From a virus: 24,148 bases of DNA. Position 1 is the first letter of the stretch, and each line of letters starts with the position of its first letter. The position numbers were made by a program, and so were the translations under genes. Shown piece after piece: positions 8,689 through 17,909 of the stretch. The notes below the pieces were generated by a model that worked only from the letters and a program-made list of their open reading frames with translations, ran no database searches and was not told the origin of the DNA. Where the stretch lies: IMG/VR virus record IMGVR_UViG_3300030382_000774, positions 1 through 24,148 of that record; one strand, 5' to 3'.

Positions 8689-9966
8689 TTGGTTATACAG
8701 AAACGTACTCGTCAACAGATTAGGCAGTCCGTTGGATATAACCTTGGGGCTATGCGGACTGGTACTGCTTATGATGCAGGATCAACAACCACATTAATAT
8801 CATTATCTCTTGTTGGTGGCGATGATAACTATAATGGTAAGTGGATTGTAGTTAATGATGCTAGTGACTCTAGTAATATCGAAACCACAATCATTAGTGA
8901 CTACACAGCATCTGCTTATAGATTAACATTTCAACAAGCCCTATCTTTTGCTACTGCTGCTAGTGATACATTTGAGATATGGGATTCTGATTATCGTCCT
9001 GATGCTATCAACGAATTCATTAACCAAGCTATCGTTGATGTGACAGGTCATGTGTATGACCCAATGGAAAGTGATGACCTACATGCTAATGGCAAAACTG
9101 CTAGGTTTGATGTACCCAGTAACTTTAGTATGGTTAATAGTATCCAATACAGAAGTGAATTTACTTGGACTTCTATCCACCAATGTAATGCAGTATTCGA
9201 TTCAAGTGTTGACTCTGACTTTACTGCATCTGTAGATAGTGAAGATCATAAACAAGGTACTGCTAGTAATAAATTTGTTATTGCTGCTGGTGCTAGTGCT
9301 GGTGATATAGCAGGAGATACGTTTACCGCTAAGGATATAAGCAAGTATGACTACCTAGAATGTTGGGTTAAGAGTACTGTTGCTACCTCAGCAGGAAATC
9401 TAAAGATACATTTGGATGATGCTGCTATTACAACTGTTACTATAGCCGCTGATACTATCTTAGAGTCAGTAAGTATTCCTGCTCTTAGTGCTGACACATG
9501 GACATATGTTCGGGTAGCACTATCTAACCCTGAATCTAATACAGCTATTACTGCTGTTGCACTTGAATACGATAGTGATCTAGGTGCATGTACTGTACAT
9601 GTTGATGACATTAAGGTAGTTCAGAATGACTCAGCTACATGGACTAGTGTACCCAATCATCTATGGAGTATAGATAAGGTAGCAGAGGATATTGTGTTGA
9701 ATAGAGATGGTGTTCAGTTTATTGGATACAACCTACTAAAGGTTAAGGGTGGAGATAAGCCAGCCACTCTTACATCTGATACAGCTACATCTGAAATAGA
9801 TGATGGCTATGTAATTAATAAAGCTACAGCATTAGCTTTATCTGCACAGTCGGGTGGTCCATCTACTGATCCTGATGGAAGAAGACAACAGGCAGCGTTC
9901 TATTATGGAATGTCTGAACAGAACAAGAGGGCATTTCCATTTCTGGTTAACGTAAGGACAATTTAG
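8689..9966 (+). CDS. Probable head-tail connector / neck protein with carbohydrate-binding-like insert
   Basis: The product (425 aa) starts at TTG with a well-placed AGGAG. Its N-terminus (KRTRQQIRQSVGYNLGAM) and its helical end (about 380-425, with YYGMSEQNKRAFP) frame a longer beta-rich body. DYRPDAINEFINQAIVDV near residues 103-120 is typical of the helix used by connector or adaptor proteins. Residues about 160-310 form a distinct Ser/Asp/Thr-rich beta block ending in VHVDDIKVV; this looks like a jelly-roll carbohydrate-binding module (the closing VDDI strand is usual in those folds). The likely reading is a neck protein that displays a sugar-binding domain. The connector role is inferred from order in the cluster; the insert from pattern. 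Confidence 0.5.
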   Translation: MVIQKRTRQQIRQSVGYNLGAMRTGTAYDAGSTTTLISLSLVGGDDNYNGKWIVVNDASDSSNIETTIISDYTASAYRLTFQQALSFATAASDTFEIWDSDYRPDAINEFINQAIVDVTGHVYDPMESDDLHANGKTARFDVPSNFSMVNSIQYRSEFTWTSIHQCNAVFDSSVDSDFTASVDSEDHKQGTASNKFVIAAGASAGDIAGDTFTAKDISKYDYLECWVKSTVATSAGNLKIHLDDAAITTVTIAADTILESVSIPALSADTWTYVRVALSNPESNTAITAVALEYDSDLGACTVHVDDIKVVQNDSATWTSVPNHLWSIDKVAEDIVLNRDGVQFIGYNLLKVKGGDKPATLTSDTATSEIDDGYVINKATALALSAQSGGPSTDPDGRRQQAAFYYGMSEQNKRAFPFLVNVRTI

Positions 9967-9967
9967 T

Positions 9968-11911
9968 ATGGCTTCAAAAGTTGTAGAAGAGAATGAAGTA
10001 TCTATTAATAGTGTCTACTATCCTATATCTAGACCAGTACAAGCAGTACTAGCTTCCTTATATCCTGCCAAGGTTACGATAGGAGATACAACTAGAGACT
10101 CTCAGACCAGAGCATCAGTTATATCTTGGGCTGACTGGCGTGGTGGACTAGGTACAGAACGTATGGAAGGTTCTGTAGATGTGGATAAAGCATGGTGGTC
10201 TACTGCACAGCTTAGATATAAGAGACACCTTGTATTACCTGAGTTAGTCACTACAACTGCTGCAGCTTCTAACTATACTGGTTCTGCTGGTACTGCACAG
10301 ATAGCAGAGTATGGTGGTGAAATATGGGTGGCATATGCAGAGACAGTATTTAAATATTCTAATGCTAGCGATAGTTGGGGTTCTTCTCTTAGGACTCTTG
10401 CCACTTCTGCTACAGCCAATCTAACTGTTAGGTTATCTGATGTAAATTATTTAATCTTTGCCTATGGTACTGGATTTGATTACTGGAATGGTAGTGCTTG
10501 GGCTACTAATACTGCTGATGCAACATACCTAGCATGGTGGAATGACAAGCTGTGGGGTATAGATGATACTGGACAGCTATGGTATGCGGCTACGCCAGCA
10601 GCTACGCCTACAAGTGATGCACAGTTACCCCTTGAAGATAACTATGTAACTGATTTGTTTACAGCCAGAGATGCTAGTGGAAATATAATCCTATACGCAG
10701 CAACTAAGATAGGTTTATATGCACATGATGCTACTAATGCTAGATGGATAGAAACGGAAGTAGCACTTCCGTTCCATCAATTTAATGGATCAGGCAGCAA
10801 AAGGTGGCGTGACTCTGTATACATACCATCTGGACAGGGTATATATAAATATATAAATGGTTCTAACAATGCTGTTATAACTACAGTTGGACCAGATAAA
10901 GATGATGGGTTGCCTACAGATCAAAGAGGAGTTATTAAAAGATTAGACGCATCTCACAATGAATTGTTTGCAATGATAGATGCTTCAGCTACTAGTGAGT
11001 CTGGTATATCTACTCCATCTGAAATGCCGGGGTATCAATGGTCTGCTGTTAGTCATGGTCATGGTTCTCCAGTAGTTGAATTGTCTAGTGGTAAGAGTGC
11101 AATCTATGGGTACAATGAAGTCGGATGGCAGACCAAATGGCTATCAACTGAGAACGGTAGAGGTATATTAGATACGCTGGTATCTAATGCATATGATACA
11201 TATAGGCTATGGTGGTTCTTTAACAATAGAGTTTACTTCATGCCGTTAAGTCCTGATATTGTTAATCCATCACAGATTACAGACTTCGACTATGCTGAAA
11301 CAGCAACCCATGAAACGCCTTGGTTCGATGCAGGACAGGTGGAAGTAGACAAGCTAGCCCTTACGCTCAAAATAGAGGCTTCTGGGCTATCCTCTGGGGA
11401 TTCTGGAACAGATCATGAGCTGATAGATATTTACTATGCTGCTGATTACTCCACATCTTATACATCTTTAGGTAGGGTAGACTCCACGACTGTTGGTGCA
11501 GCACAGGGTGTTAAGACATATACATTTGGAGATAGTGCTAGCGTACCCAATGGTGTGTCATTCAGAGCAATCAAATTTAAGTTTGACTTAGCAAGAGAAT
11601 CAGGGGCAACCAACTCAAACAATACACCAGATATGATCTCTGCTACTTTCTCGTATAGAAAGAAGCTAGATGTTAAGTGGGGACATACAGTTACTATAGA
11701 TTTAAGTAATGACTATAAGGGTAATAGTCCTATGGCATTACGATCTAATATCGTAACTGCCATAGAGAATGCACAGCTAGTTGAGTTTACATTCCGAGAT
11801 GATAGCGGTGGTACTAGAAATTATTATGTGGATATAGCATCTGCATCTGGATTGGAATACACAGGATACGATGAGAGAGGGCAGTCACAGGTACTGTTAG
11901 TAGAACCATGA
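9968..11911 (+). CDS. Tail structural protein, probably beta-propeller
   Basis: The product (647 aa) has an N-terminal region with TIGDTTRD and WADWRGGLGTERMEG (about 38-70), then repeated beta segments with Trp/Gly turns (for example YWNGSAW, LWGIDDTGQLWYAA, IGLYAHDATNARW) across about 100-420, a pattern seen in beta-propellers. The last 200 residues look like a beta-sandwich (ALTLKIEASG through FSYRKKLDV). It follows the connector by one base with AAGGA at 9954-9958 and precedes the fibre genes, so it is probably a tail-tube, nozzle or baseplate protein. No enzyme motif was seen. Confidence 0.55.
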   Translation: MASKVVEENEVSINSVYYPISRPVQAVLASLYPAKVTIGDTTRDSQTRASVISWADWRGGLGTERMEGSVDVDKAWWSTAQLRYKRHLVLPELVTTTAAASNYTGSAGTAQIAEYGGEIWVAYAETVFKYSNASDSWGSSLRTLATSATANLTVRLSDVNYLIFAYGTGFDYWNGSAWATNTADATYLAWWNDKLWGIDDTGQLWYAATPAATPTSDAQLPLEDNYVTDLFTARDASGNIILYAATKIGLYAHDATNARWIETEVALPFHQFNGSGSKRWRDSVYIPSGQGIYKYINGSNNAVITTVGPDKDDGLPTDQRGVIKRLDASHNELFAMIDASATSESGISTPSEMPGYQWSAVSHGHGSPVVELSSGKSAIYGYNEVGWQTKWLSTENGRGILDTLVSNAYDTYRLWWFFNNRVYFMPLSPDIVNPSQITDFDYAETATHETPWFDAGQVEVDKLALTLKIEASGLSSGDSGTDHELIDIYYAADYSTSYTSLGRVDSTTVGAAQGVKTYTFGDSASVPNGVSFRAIKFKFDLARESGATNSNNTPDMISATFSYRKKLDVKWGHTVTIDLSNDYKGNSPMALRSNIVTAIENAQLVEFTFRDDSGGTRNYYVDIASASGLEYTGYDERGQSQVLLVEP

Positions 11912-12312
11912 CGATGACTCAATCTGTCCCAGAAATGCCCACATCTTGGGAAGGTTCTAAGCCTGAATGGACTACATTTGCTGTATTACAACAACTAGGT
12001 AAAGTTCCAGACACAGACTTTACATACCAAAGCCCACTAATGGGTGGACGTTTAGATAAGGGTGGATCAGTAGTAGACTTCCTATTTAGAAACCCACCCG
12101 ATCTTGCCATAAATGTACAGGGCAACTATTATCACTATGGAATGGGAGTTGAAACTAAGACTAGAGATATACTCGCTAGGGTACAATTGGCAACACAAGG
12201 AATAATATTAATATTTATAGATGAAGATCACCTAGAAGACAACCCGATATATTATATAAGGGAAGCATTAAGATATAGGGATCACTCCAGACTAGGAGGT
12301 ATGGGTTTATAA
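11908..12312 (+). CDS. Hypothetical tail-region protein (134 aa)
   Basis: Not recognised. Residues 10-30 contain a Trp-rich segment (TSWEGSKPEWTTFAVLQ); the middle alternates beta strands and Gly (GGRLDKGGSVVDFLFRNPPD) and the C-terminal third is mixed helix and strand with IILIFIDEDHLED. The start overlaps the previous stop as ATGA; a second in-frame ATG follows at 11914 and would shorten it by two residues. The overlap with the following fibre gene (TAATG) suggests coordinated expression. The mixed alpha/beta look with acidic residues could fit a small nuclease-like fold, but no catalytic set is clear. Confidence 0.5.
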   Translation: MTMTQSVPEMPTSWEGSKPEWTTFAVLQQLGKVPDTDFTYQSPLMGGRLDKGGSVVDFLFRNPPDLAINVQGNYYHYGMGVETKTRDILARVQLATQGIILIFIDEDHLEDNPIYYIREALRYRDHSRLGGMGL

Positions 12313-15300
12313 TGACTATCAATCTTGCAGGATATATATATTCCGATAACGGAACTGCTATAAATAATGTAGGTGTCACACTAATTGCTAGTGATTCCTC
12401 TACTGAAGATACCGCAACTACTAACTCTTCTGGTTACTGGCATTTTGAAGAGGCAGATGAGGACGTATATGATGTAAAGCTAGCCCCCGGCTCTCAGGTT
12501 AGATACTTCAAGGGTGCTGACAAAATATCTCTTAGCGAGATAGACGTTAGGAATAGTACTGGTGCTACAACTCCAGCTTTTACTTTCTCCAATACATACA
12601 ATAGTGCATCTAATTACGTAGGTAGATTTCGAAGTTTAAACTCAAGTCGTGCTGACGGAGATGAAATATATCTAGGCTTTAATTTATTAAATGATGCAGG
12701 GGAAGATACAGAGTTTGCACGTATAACAGTTGAAGCAAATGATGTTTCTGATGGTAATGAAGATGGAGAAATACGTTTTGATATTTTGAAATCTGGAACT
12801 AGGACTACTGTATGGAAATTAGATTCTAGCACAACAGGTGCTACAGCGATGGATATCAATGCTGATACCTTAACTATAGGTGCAGCAGGAGATACAGATG
12901 TCACCCTAACCTTTGATGCTAATACAGGTGACGGAACAATTACTTGGATGGAAGATGAGGACTACTTCAAGTTCTCAGATGACATCCTTATGAACAGTAC
13001 TGAGAAGATACAGTTCTATGATACTGGTATATATATCTACTCATCTACAGATGGACAGCTAGACTTAGTAGCTGATACAGAAATACAGATAGCAGCAACC
13101 ACTATAGATATTAATGGTGCTGTTGCATTTAATGGGGCATTAACTGGCATCACTAATATTACTTTGTCAGGTACATTGTCTGATGGAAACTATACATTCG
13201 ATACAAGCGGTAATGTTACTGGGTTAGGTACAGTAGCATCTGGTGCAATTACCTCATCAGGTAATGTCACATCAGGTGGCTCATTCATTATCGGTTCTGC
13301 CGATATAGATGAGACAGACTTAGAAAAACTTGATGGTATTACTGATGGCACAGCAGCAGCAAGTAAAGCTGTAGTACTGGATGGCAGTAAAAACATTGCA
13401 ACTATAGGAACGATAGGCTCTGGGGCAATTACTGCAACAGGTACTAGTTCATTTGCTACAGCAGTTCAAACTCCACTTATAGAATACACAGATGGTGATG
13501 ATGCTATCACTATAGCTGATGGTGGTCTTATCACCGCAGCAAACGGTATAACTTCTACTGCAGCAACTAATACTTTTGGTGTTACCAATTATGGGTCTGC
13601 TGGTTCAGGTGTAGATGTACAGTTCTTCTCTGCTACTAGTGGTGACCATATGTTATGGGATGCCTCAGATGAGAAGCTAGTAATCATTGGTACTGATGGG
13701 AATAATGCTCTTGAGGTAACCGATGGTAATGTAGCTATCACAGATAACTTAACTGTTAGTGGAGACTTAACAGTTAGTGGAACAACCACAACTATTGATA
13801 CCACTAATCTAACTGTTACTGATCCATTAATTAAATTAGCACAAGGAACTACCGCATCTCCTGCCAATGACTTGGGGATTATATTTACCAGAGGTAATGG
13901 CTCTTCTTCTAATATAGCTAACAGGGCAATCCTTTGGGATGAGTCAGCAGATGTATTTGTTTTTGCCTACACAAATGATGAAGCTGGTACTACTACTGGT
14001 AACGTAGACCTAGATGATTATGCTAATGTTAGGTTAGGTGCATTGACTGCTGATGATGCCTCTACATTTACTAGCACAATATCTGCAGCTACAGGTTCTA
14101 CTATAGGTAACTTAACATTAGCTAATGGAAGTATTACCGACTCTAGTGGAGCTATTACATTTAATGATGAAACTCTTACGACTTCAGGGGCAGTAGATTT
14201 TGGTGCTGCTACTGTAGACAGTTTGACATCAACAGGTGACATTACTACTACAGGTCAGGCTACAGATTGGGACTTAATTGATAACAATGCTTCTGCCCTA
14301 AGTTTTGATGCATCTGGCAAAACAGGAATCTTAGATATAGTAACTACTGATGGTTCTGAAGGCGTAACTATGAGTGGAACTCTAGGGGTTACTGGTACTG
14401 CAACATTAGCTACTGTTGATATAGGAGCAGGTGCTATAGATGGAACAGCAATAGGTGCTAGTAGTGCATCAACTATAGTTGGTACAACTATAGATGCTGG
14501 TACTGATTTTACTATAGGAGATACAGTAATAACTGATGGAGTTATTACTGACTCTAGTGGATTAGCACTTACTTCTAATGTAACTCTTACTGATGGATCG
14601 TATAACCTCGATATAGCATCCCATGATGGTACTAATGGACTTGCATTAGCAGGAACTATTGTTACTGCAACTGCAGCAGAAATAAATCTTATTGATGGTT
14701 CTGCAAAATCCACATCATCTATTACGATAGGTGATACTGATGCTTTTCTTGTCATTGATGGTACTACTACAAAACAGATACCAGCATCAGACGTTAAAAC
14801 ATATACTGCTGCTTCTGCTACGGCACTAGATGATATAGCTACAGGTGATGCTGCAGCCAGCCTTGTTACAACGGTTGGCAACATAACCATTGACGCACAG
14901 GCTAATGATGCAGATGTAATCATAAAGGTTGATGATGCTGGTTCGGCAGTTACGGCTGTAACATTTGATGGTAGTGCTGCAGGTGATGCTCTCTTTGTTA
15001 ATAATATAAATGTTCCGGGCGAAGTCATGACAACAAAGATTAGCTATACGGATGGAGATGATGCCATTACCATAGCAGATGGCGGTGGCACTACGTTTGC
15101 TGCTGCAGTCGATCTAGGCTCTAATACGCTTACCAGTACAGGTAGTATGCAAATACGTACTATCGACTATAGTGATGGAGACTTAGCCGTGACTATAGCT
15201 GATGGCGGTGGAGTCACGTTTGCTCAAGATGTAACCATGACTGACGGCAAGGGAATCATAATAGAAAGCGAACCTGCCGATGATGCCTATACTGGAATCT

Positions 15301-15671
15301 ATGGCAACTTTGCCAACGCTACTGGCTCTACTATAACCAAGGGACAGGTTGTATACATGACAGGAACGGCTAATCAAGTGGCTCCTGCTGATGCTACTGA
15401 TGAAGATAAGATGCCAGCTTTTGCTATGGCTATTGCTGATGTTGCTAACAGTGCATCCGGTAATTTCTTATTGTATGGATTTGTACATGATTCTGATGCC
15501 TTTGTTACCTTAACAATAGGTGGGGAAGTATATGTATCTGATAATACTGCAGGAGCATTAGATGCTACTGCTCCAGATTCCTCAGGAGAATTTGTACAGA
15601 TTGTTGGGATGGGTATGCATGCTAACAAAATGCTTTTTAATCCACAGTACCCAATGGTAGAGGTGGCTTAA
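12312..15671 (+). CDS. Long tail fibre protein
   Basis: The product (1119 aa) is almost all beta, with low Cys and high Thr, Ser, Asp and Gly. Residues 1-75 look like a carboxypeptidase-regulatory-like Ig domain (GYIYSDNGTAINNVGVTLIA then SSGYWHFE). Residues about 170-1000 form a repetitive shaft with motifs such as ITDSSGAITF and three copies of a 14-residue unit, Y-[TS]-D-G-D-[DL]-A-[IV]-T-I-A-D-G-G, at residues 392, 912 and 953. The last 120 residues form a separate globular domain (ITKGQVVYMTG, GGEVYVSDN). This is the expected build of a trimeric beta-helical tail fibre that reaches the host surface. A dispersed palindrome copy lies at 12632-12643. Confidence 0.72.
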   Translation: MTINLAGYIYSDNGTAINNVGVTLIASDSSTEDTATTNSSGYWHFEEADEDVYDVKLAPGSQVRYFKGADKISLSEIDVRNSTGATTPAFTFSNTYNSASNYVGRFRSLNSSRADGDEIYLGFNLLNDAGEDTEFARITVEANDVSDGNEDGEIRFDILKSGTRTTVWKLDSSTTGATAMDINADTLTIGAAGDTDVTLTFDANTGDGTITWMEDEDYFKFSDDILMNSTEKIQFYDTGIYIYSSTDGQLDLVADTEIQIAATTIDINGAVAFNGALTGITNITLSGTLSDGNYTFDTSGNVTGLGTVASGAITSSGNVTSGGSFIIGSADIDETDLEKLDGITDGTAAASKAVVLDGSKNIATIGTIGSGAITATGTSSFATAVQTPLIEYTDGDDAITIADGGLITAANGITSTAATNTFGVTNYGSAGSGVDVQFFSATSGDHMLWDASDEKLVIIGTDGNNALEVTDGNVAITDNLTVSGDLTVSGTTTTIDTTNLTVTDPLIKLAQGTTASPANDLGIIFTRGNGSSSNIANRAILWDESADVFVFAYTNDEAGTTTGNVDLDDYANVRLGALTADDASTFTSTISAATGSTIGNLTLANGSITDSSGAITFNDETLTTSGAVDFGAATVDSLTSTGDITTTGQATDWDLIDNNASALSFDASGKTGILDIVTTDGSEGVTMSGTLGVTGTATLATVDIGAGAIDGTAIGASSASTIVGTTIDAGTDFTIGDTVITDGVITDSSGLALTSNVTLTDGSYNLDIASHDGTNGLALAGTIVTATAAEINLIDGSAKSTSSITIGDTDAFLVIDGTTTKQIPASDVKTYTAASATALDDIATGDAAASLVTTVGNITIDAQANDADVIIKVDDAGSAVTAVTFDGSAAGDALFVNNINVPGEVMTTKISYTDGDDAITIADGGGTTFAAAVDLGSNTLTSTGSMQIRTIDYSDGDLAVTIADGGGVTFAQDVTMTDGKGIIIESEPADDAYTGIYGNFANATGSTITKGQVVYMTGTANQVAPADATDEDKMPAFAMAIADVANSASGNFLLYGFVHDSDAFVTLTIGGEVYVSDNTAGALDATAPDSSGEFVQIVGMGMHANKMLFNPQYPMVEVA
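12632..12643 (+). repeat. Dispersed palindrome, copy 3 (1 mismatch)
   Basis: AAGTTTAAACTC followed by AAG. In the fibre gene it is read as S-L-N-S. Confidence 0.55.
13485..13526 (+). repeat. Fibre-shaft unit, copy 1 (42 bp)
   Basis: Encodes YTDGDDAITIADGG. Related units lie at 15045-15086 and 15168-15209. They agree better in protein than in DNA, so they are old protein repeats rather than recent duplications. Confidence 0.7.
15045..15086 (+). repeat. Fibre-shaft unit, copy 2 (42 bp)
   Basis: Encodes YTDGDDAITIADGG, identical in protein to copy 1 but with many synonymous base changes. Confidence 0.7.
15168..15209 (+). repeat. Fibre-shaft unit, copy 3 (42 bp)
   Basis: Encodes YSDGDLAVTIADGG, a diverged copy 41 residues after copy 2. 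Confidence 0.65.
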
Positions 15672-16813
15672 TGGCTGACATAGAAAAGTTTATGACTGTC
15701 AGTGCTGGTGACATTGAAAAGATTATGGGTGTGGAAGCTGGTGATATTACAAAAGTTATGGGTGTTACTTTAGTTTCATCCCAAGCCTATGAGGGACAGA
15801 CATTTTTACTTAGTGGTGGAAATACTGACCCTTATGCTAATAGTACAACTACAGACTCTATACAAAAGAAAACTTCTACTTCCAATGGGAATTCATCTGC
15901 ATTTGGTGACATGATGACAGGAGGTATAAAGGAACACGCTGGTACCGGAGGTGGTGGTAGGGGAATTGTTTCAGCAGCAGGAAATTCTCCTTATTCAACA
16001 CAAGCTGATAATGCGAACATTCACTATGTCACTATAGCAAGTGATGGTAATGCAGCGGATACAAATGACGATGTTGCTCGTACTGTTGAGGGTACGATGG
16101 GTAGCGGAAACGGAGTCAAAATGGGAATTGGTGGTGGATTTGATGGTACTGAATCTGGTAACGATAGATATGGTAATTGGATGCAACGATACACCATTGC
16201 TGGTGGTAGCGGTGCTGAAGATATAGGTGATTTACAGTATAACGGTGGCTATGACGTATACAACGGTTCTAGTTCAACACGTTGGATTATGGCTGCTGGA
16301 TTTAGCCCAGCTACTACAAATTCGTATGCAAAAGACATTAACTATATGACTTGGTCAAGTGAAGGTGACGCAACTGATGCTGGTGATTTGATATATGGAC
16401 GCTCACATGGAAAGTCAACTGTAAATAATGAGTCAAGAATTATTTTTGCCTCTAGTACCTCCAAACAACCTGATGGTGGTGGGGGCTTTAATAGTGTTAG
16501 GGATCATATGATGGAGTATGTTAATCCTGCATCAACTGATGCAGGAGCAGATTTTGGAGATGATGTGGGTGATGACGGTTCTGATGATGCAGATTCTGCT
16601 ACAAGAGGGGGCATGAGTAACTTTCAGGATGGAACAAGAGGGGAGTTCTGGTGTGGCGATGCTGTAAGTGGCAATAGTACTGGCAATTTAACAGATTCTA
16701 TCAGGTACGTAACCATAGCTTCTACGGCAGGTTCTGCTGATTCAACTGATGCTGGCAACTTTGCTCTTCACGATACAGGTCTTAGTAGTGGAGCAGGATT
16801 ATCAGGAACTTAG
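15671..16813 (+). CDS. Five-blade propeller-like tail adhesin
   Basis: The product (380 aa) opens with a three-fold tandem 11-residue repeat (DIEKFMTVSAG, DIEKIMGVEAG, DITKVMGVTLV; residues 3-35), a likely attachment or trimer segment. It is followed by about five repeats of 50-60 residues. Each carries a [IQ]-x-Y-x-[TN] strand with an acidic Gly/Ala/Asp run: near residues 117 (IHYVTIASDGNAADTNDD), 172 (QRYTIAGGSGAEDIGD), 223 (INYMTWSSEGDATDAGD), 281 (MEYVNPASTDAGADFGD) and 344 (IRYVTIASTAGSADSTDAGN). This pattern suggests a beta-propeller. I recall similar YVTIAS repeats in phages from water. With the fibre gene directly upstream (TAATG overlap), a receptor-binding or tail-spike role is likely. 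Blade count is by eye. Confidence 0.62.
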   Translation: MADIEKFMTVSAGDIEKIMGVEAGDITKVMGVTLVSSQAYEGQTFLLSGGNTDPYANSTTTDSIQKKTSTSNGNSSAFGDMMTGGIKEHAGTGGGGRGIVSAAGNSPYSTQADNANIHYVTIASDGNAADTNDDVARTVEGTMGSGNGVKMGIGGGFDGTESGNDRYGNWMQRYTIAGGSGAEDIGDLQYNGGYDVYNGSSSTRWIMAAGFSPATTNSYAKDINYMTWSSEGDATDAGDLIYGRSHGKSTVNNESRIIFASSTSKQPDGGGGFNSVRDHMMEYVNPASTDAGADFGDDVGDDGSDDADSATRGGMSNFQDGTRGEFWCGDAVSGNSTGNLTDSIRYVTIASTAGSADSTDAGNFALHDTGLSSGAGLSGT

Positions 16814-16821
16814 GAGATAGT

Positions 16822-17652
16822 ATGGCAAATATAGAAAAGAAACAGGAAGCATCTCTTGCCATACTAGGTATTGACGATGAATTTGTTAATGGCATGGAGA
16901 CAATGACTCCTAACAAGATTGCCAAGATAGCTGAACGTATGGTTGAAATAGATAGGGCTAACAAGTCCTTGGGCAGAAGAAATACCCAGACCACAAATCA
17001 GTTGATGACACTCACTATGTTAACTGATTCTCCTTACAGAAGGTTAAGACAATGCCTTGCACAAATTGAGAGTAAAAGAAGGGCACTTGAGTCTAATCAT
17101 TTTGGATACCTGAAGAACCAAATAGAAATTAAAGAGTGGCTTGAAGAAGATACCGAAATGTCACGACTAAAAGCAAGTCAGTCACAACATGGTTGGGAAA
17201 GACACAAGATGTATATAGAAGGTTCTCTAAAAGAACTTGCCGTCTTCCAAGAAGCCTATGAAGAAATAAAAAGAAATAATAATATACCTGATAACTGGGA
17301 TGAAGAAGATGCAGAGATAGATGAGATACGCCATCATATTAGACAGGTGTTTAGACAGGCTCACAGAGACATGATTCTTACAGGTACGATTACGCAGGGT
17401 AATGCTGAATACCTAGAACAATATGGTATTCATCTTCAGACAGCACGTAATGTCATAGCAAAATATATTGCTGAATGTGAAAGACTAATAAATGAAGAAG
17501 GGGTTATGCCTAATATTGACCACCTATATGAATTTCTGGATAACGCAGTTGAGGTGTTTGGAGATGAGTATCACCGTGTACTCAAACATATAGGACTTGA
17601 TGGACTTATTAAACAGGAGTATCTATATAGGTCTACGAAGGACTTATCCTGA
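16822..17652 (+). CDS. Helical tail-region protein of unknown function (276 aa)
   Basis: The product is almost entirely helical and charged, with several coiled-coil-like segments (about 30-60, 75-110, 125-150, 180-200). The stretch LTDSPYRRLRQCLAQIESKR (about 68-87) is of a type I recall from uncharacterised proteins near fibre genes in marine phages. ATG 16822 follows TAGGAG at 16810-16816. The first residues (MANIEK) resemble those of the preceding adhesin (MADIEK), perhaps by chance. It could be a fibre chaperone or a structural linker; the position fits but no motif shows it. Confidence 0.5.
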   Translation: MANIEKKQEASLAILGIDDEFVNGMETMTPNKIAKIAERMVEIDRANKSLGRRNTQTTNQLMTLTMLTDSPYRRLRQCLAQIESKRRALESNHFGYLKNQIEIKEWLEEDTEMSRLKASQSQHGWERHKMYIEGSLKELAVFQEAYEEIKRNNNIPDNWDEEDAEIDEIRHHIRQVFRQAHRDMILTGTITQGNAEYLEQYGIHLQTARNVIAKYIAECERLINEEGVMPNIDHLYEFLDNAVEVFGDEYHRVLKHIGLDGLIKQEYLYRSTKDLS

Positions 17653-17909
17653 TGGCAATAATACAGTATGGATTAAACGAAATAGGAGATGACCCTTCAG
17701 GCATATCTGATGGTGGACATTATATTGATATTACCGATGCTTATAGAATTGGAATTGGAACAGGCTGTGGTAGTGAAATCACAAAAGCAATACTTTTAGA
17801 GTATGTATTGGCAAGAGTAAGTTTACAGAATGATGATGGCTCTGAAATGAACGATAGTCAGAAGACAACTAATGTAAACGCTTGGTGTACAGCTAGAGGA
17901 ATATCATGA
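17652..17909 (+). CDS. Hypothetical small protein (85 aa)
   Basis: Not recognised. A Gly/Asp-rich first half (residues 1-40, with GDDPSGISDGGHYIDI and GIGTGCGS) precedes a helical second half. Two Cys are far apart. The start overlaps the previous stop and its own stop overlaps the next ATG, so it belongs to the tail operon. Function unknown. Confidence 0.5.
   Translation: MAIIQYGLNEIGDDPSGISDGGHYIDITDAYRIGIGTGCGSEITKAILLEYVLARVSLQNDDGSEMNDSQKTTNVNAWCTARGIS

Noticed and set aside
14255-15028. Minus-strand open frame of 257 codons inside the fibre gene
   Set aside because: It arises from the repetitive Thr/Ala/Asp codons of the fibre; no ribosome site and a Val/Ser/Pro/Ala-rich product.
12312-16813. 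Diversity-generating retroelement target in fibre or adhesin
   Set aside because: No reverse transcriptase or template repeat is seen; the internal repeats differ mostly at synonymous positions.
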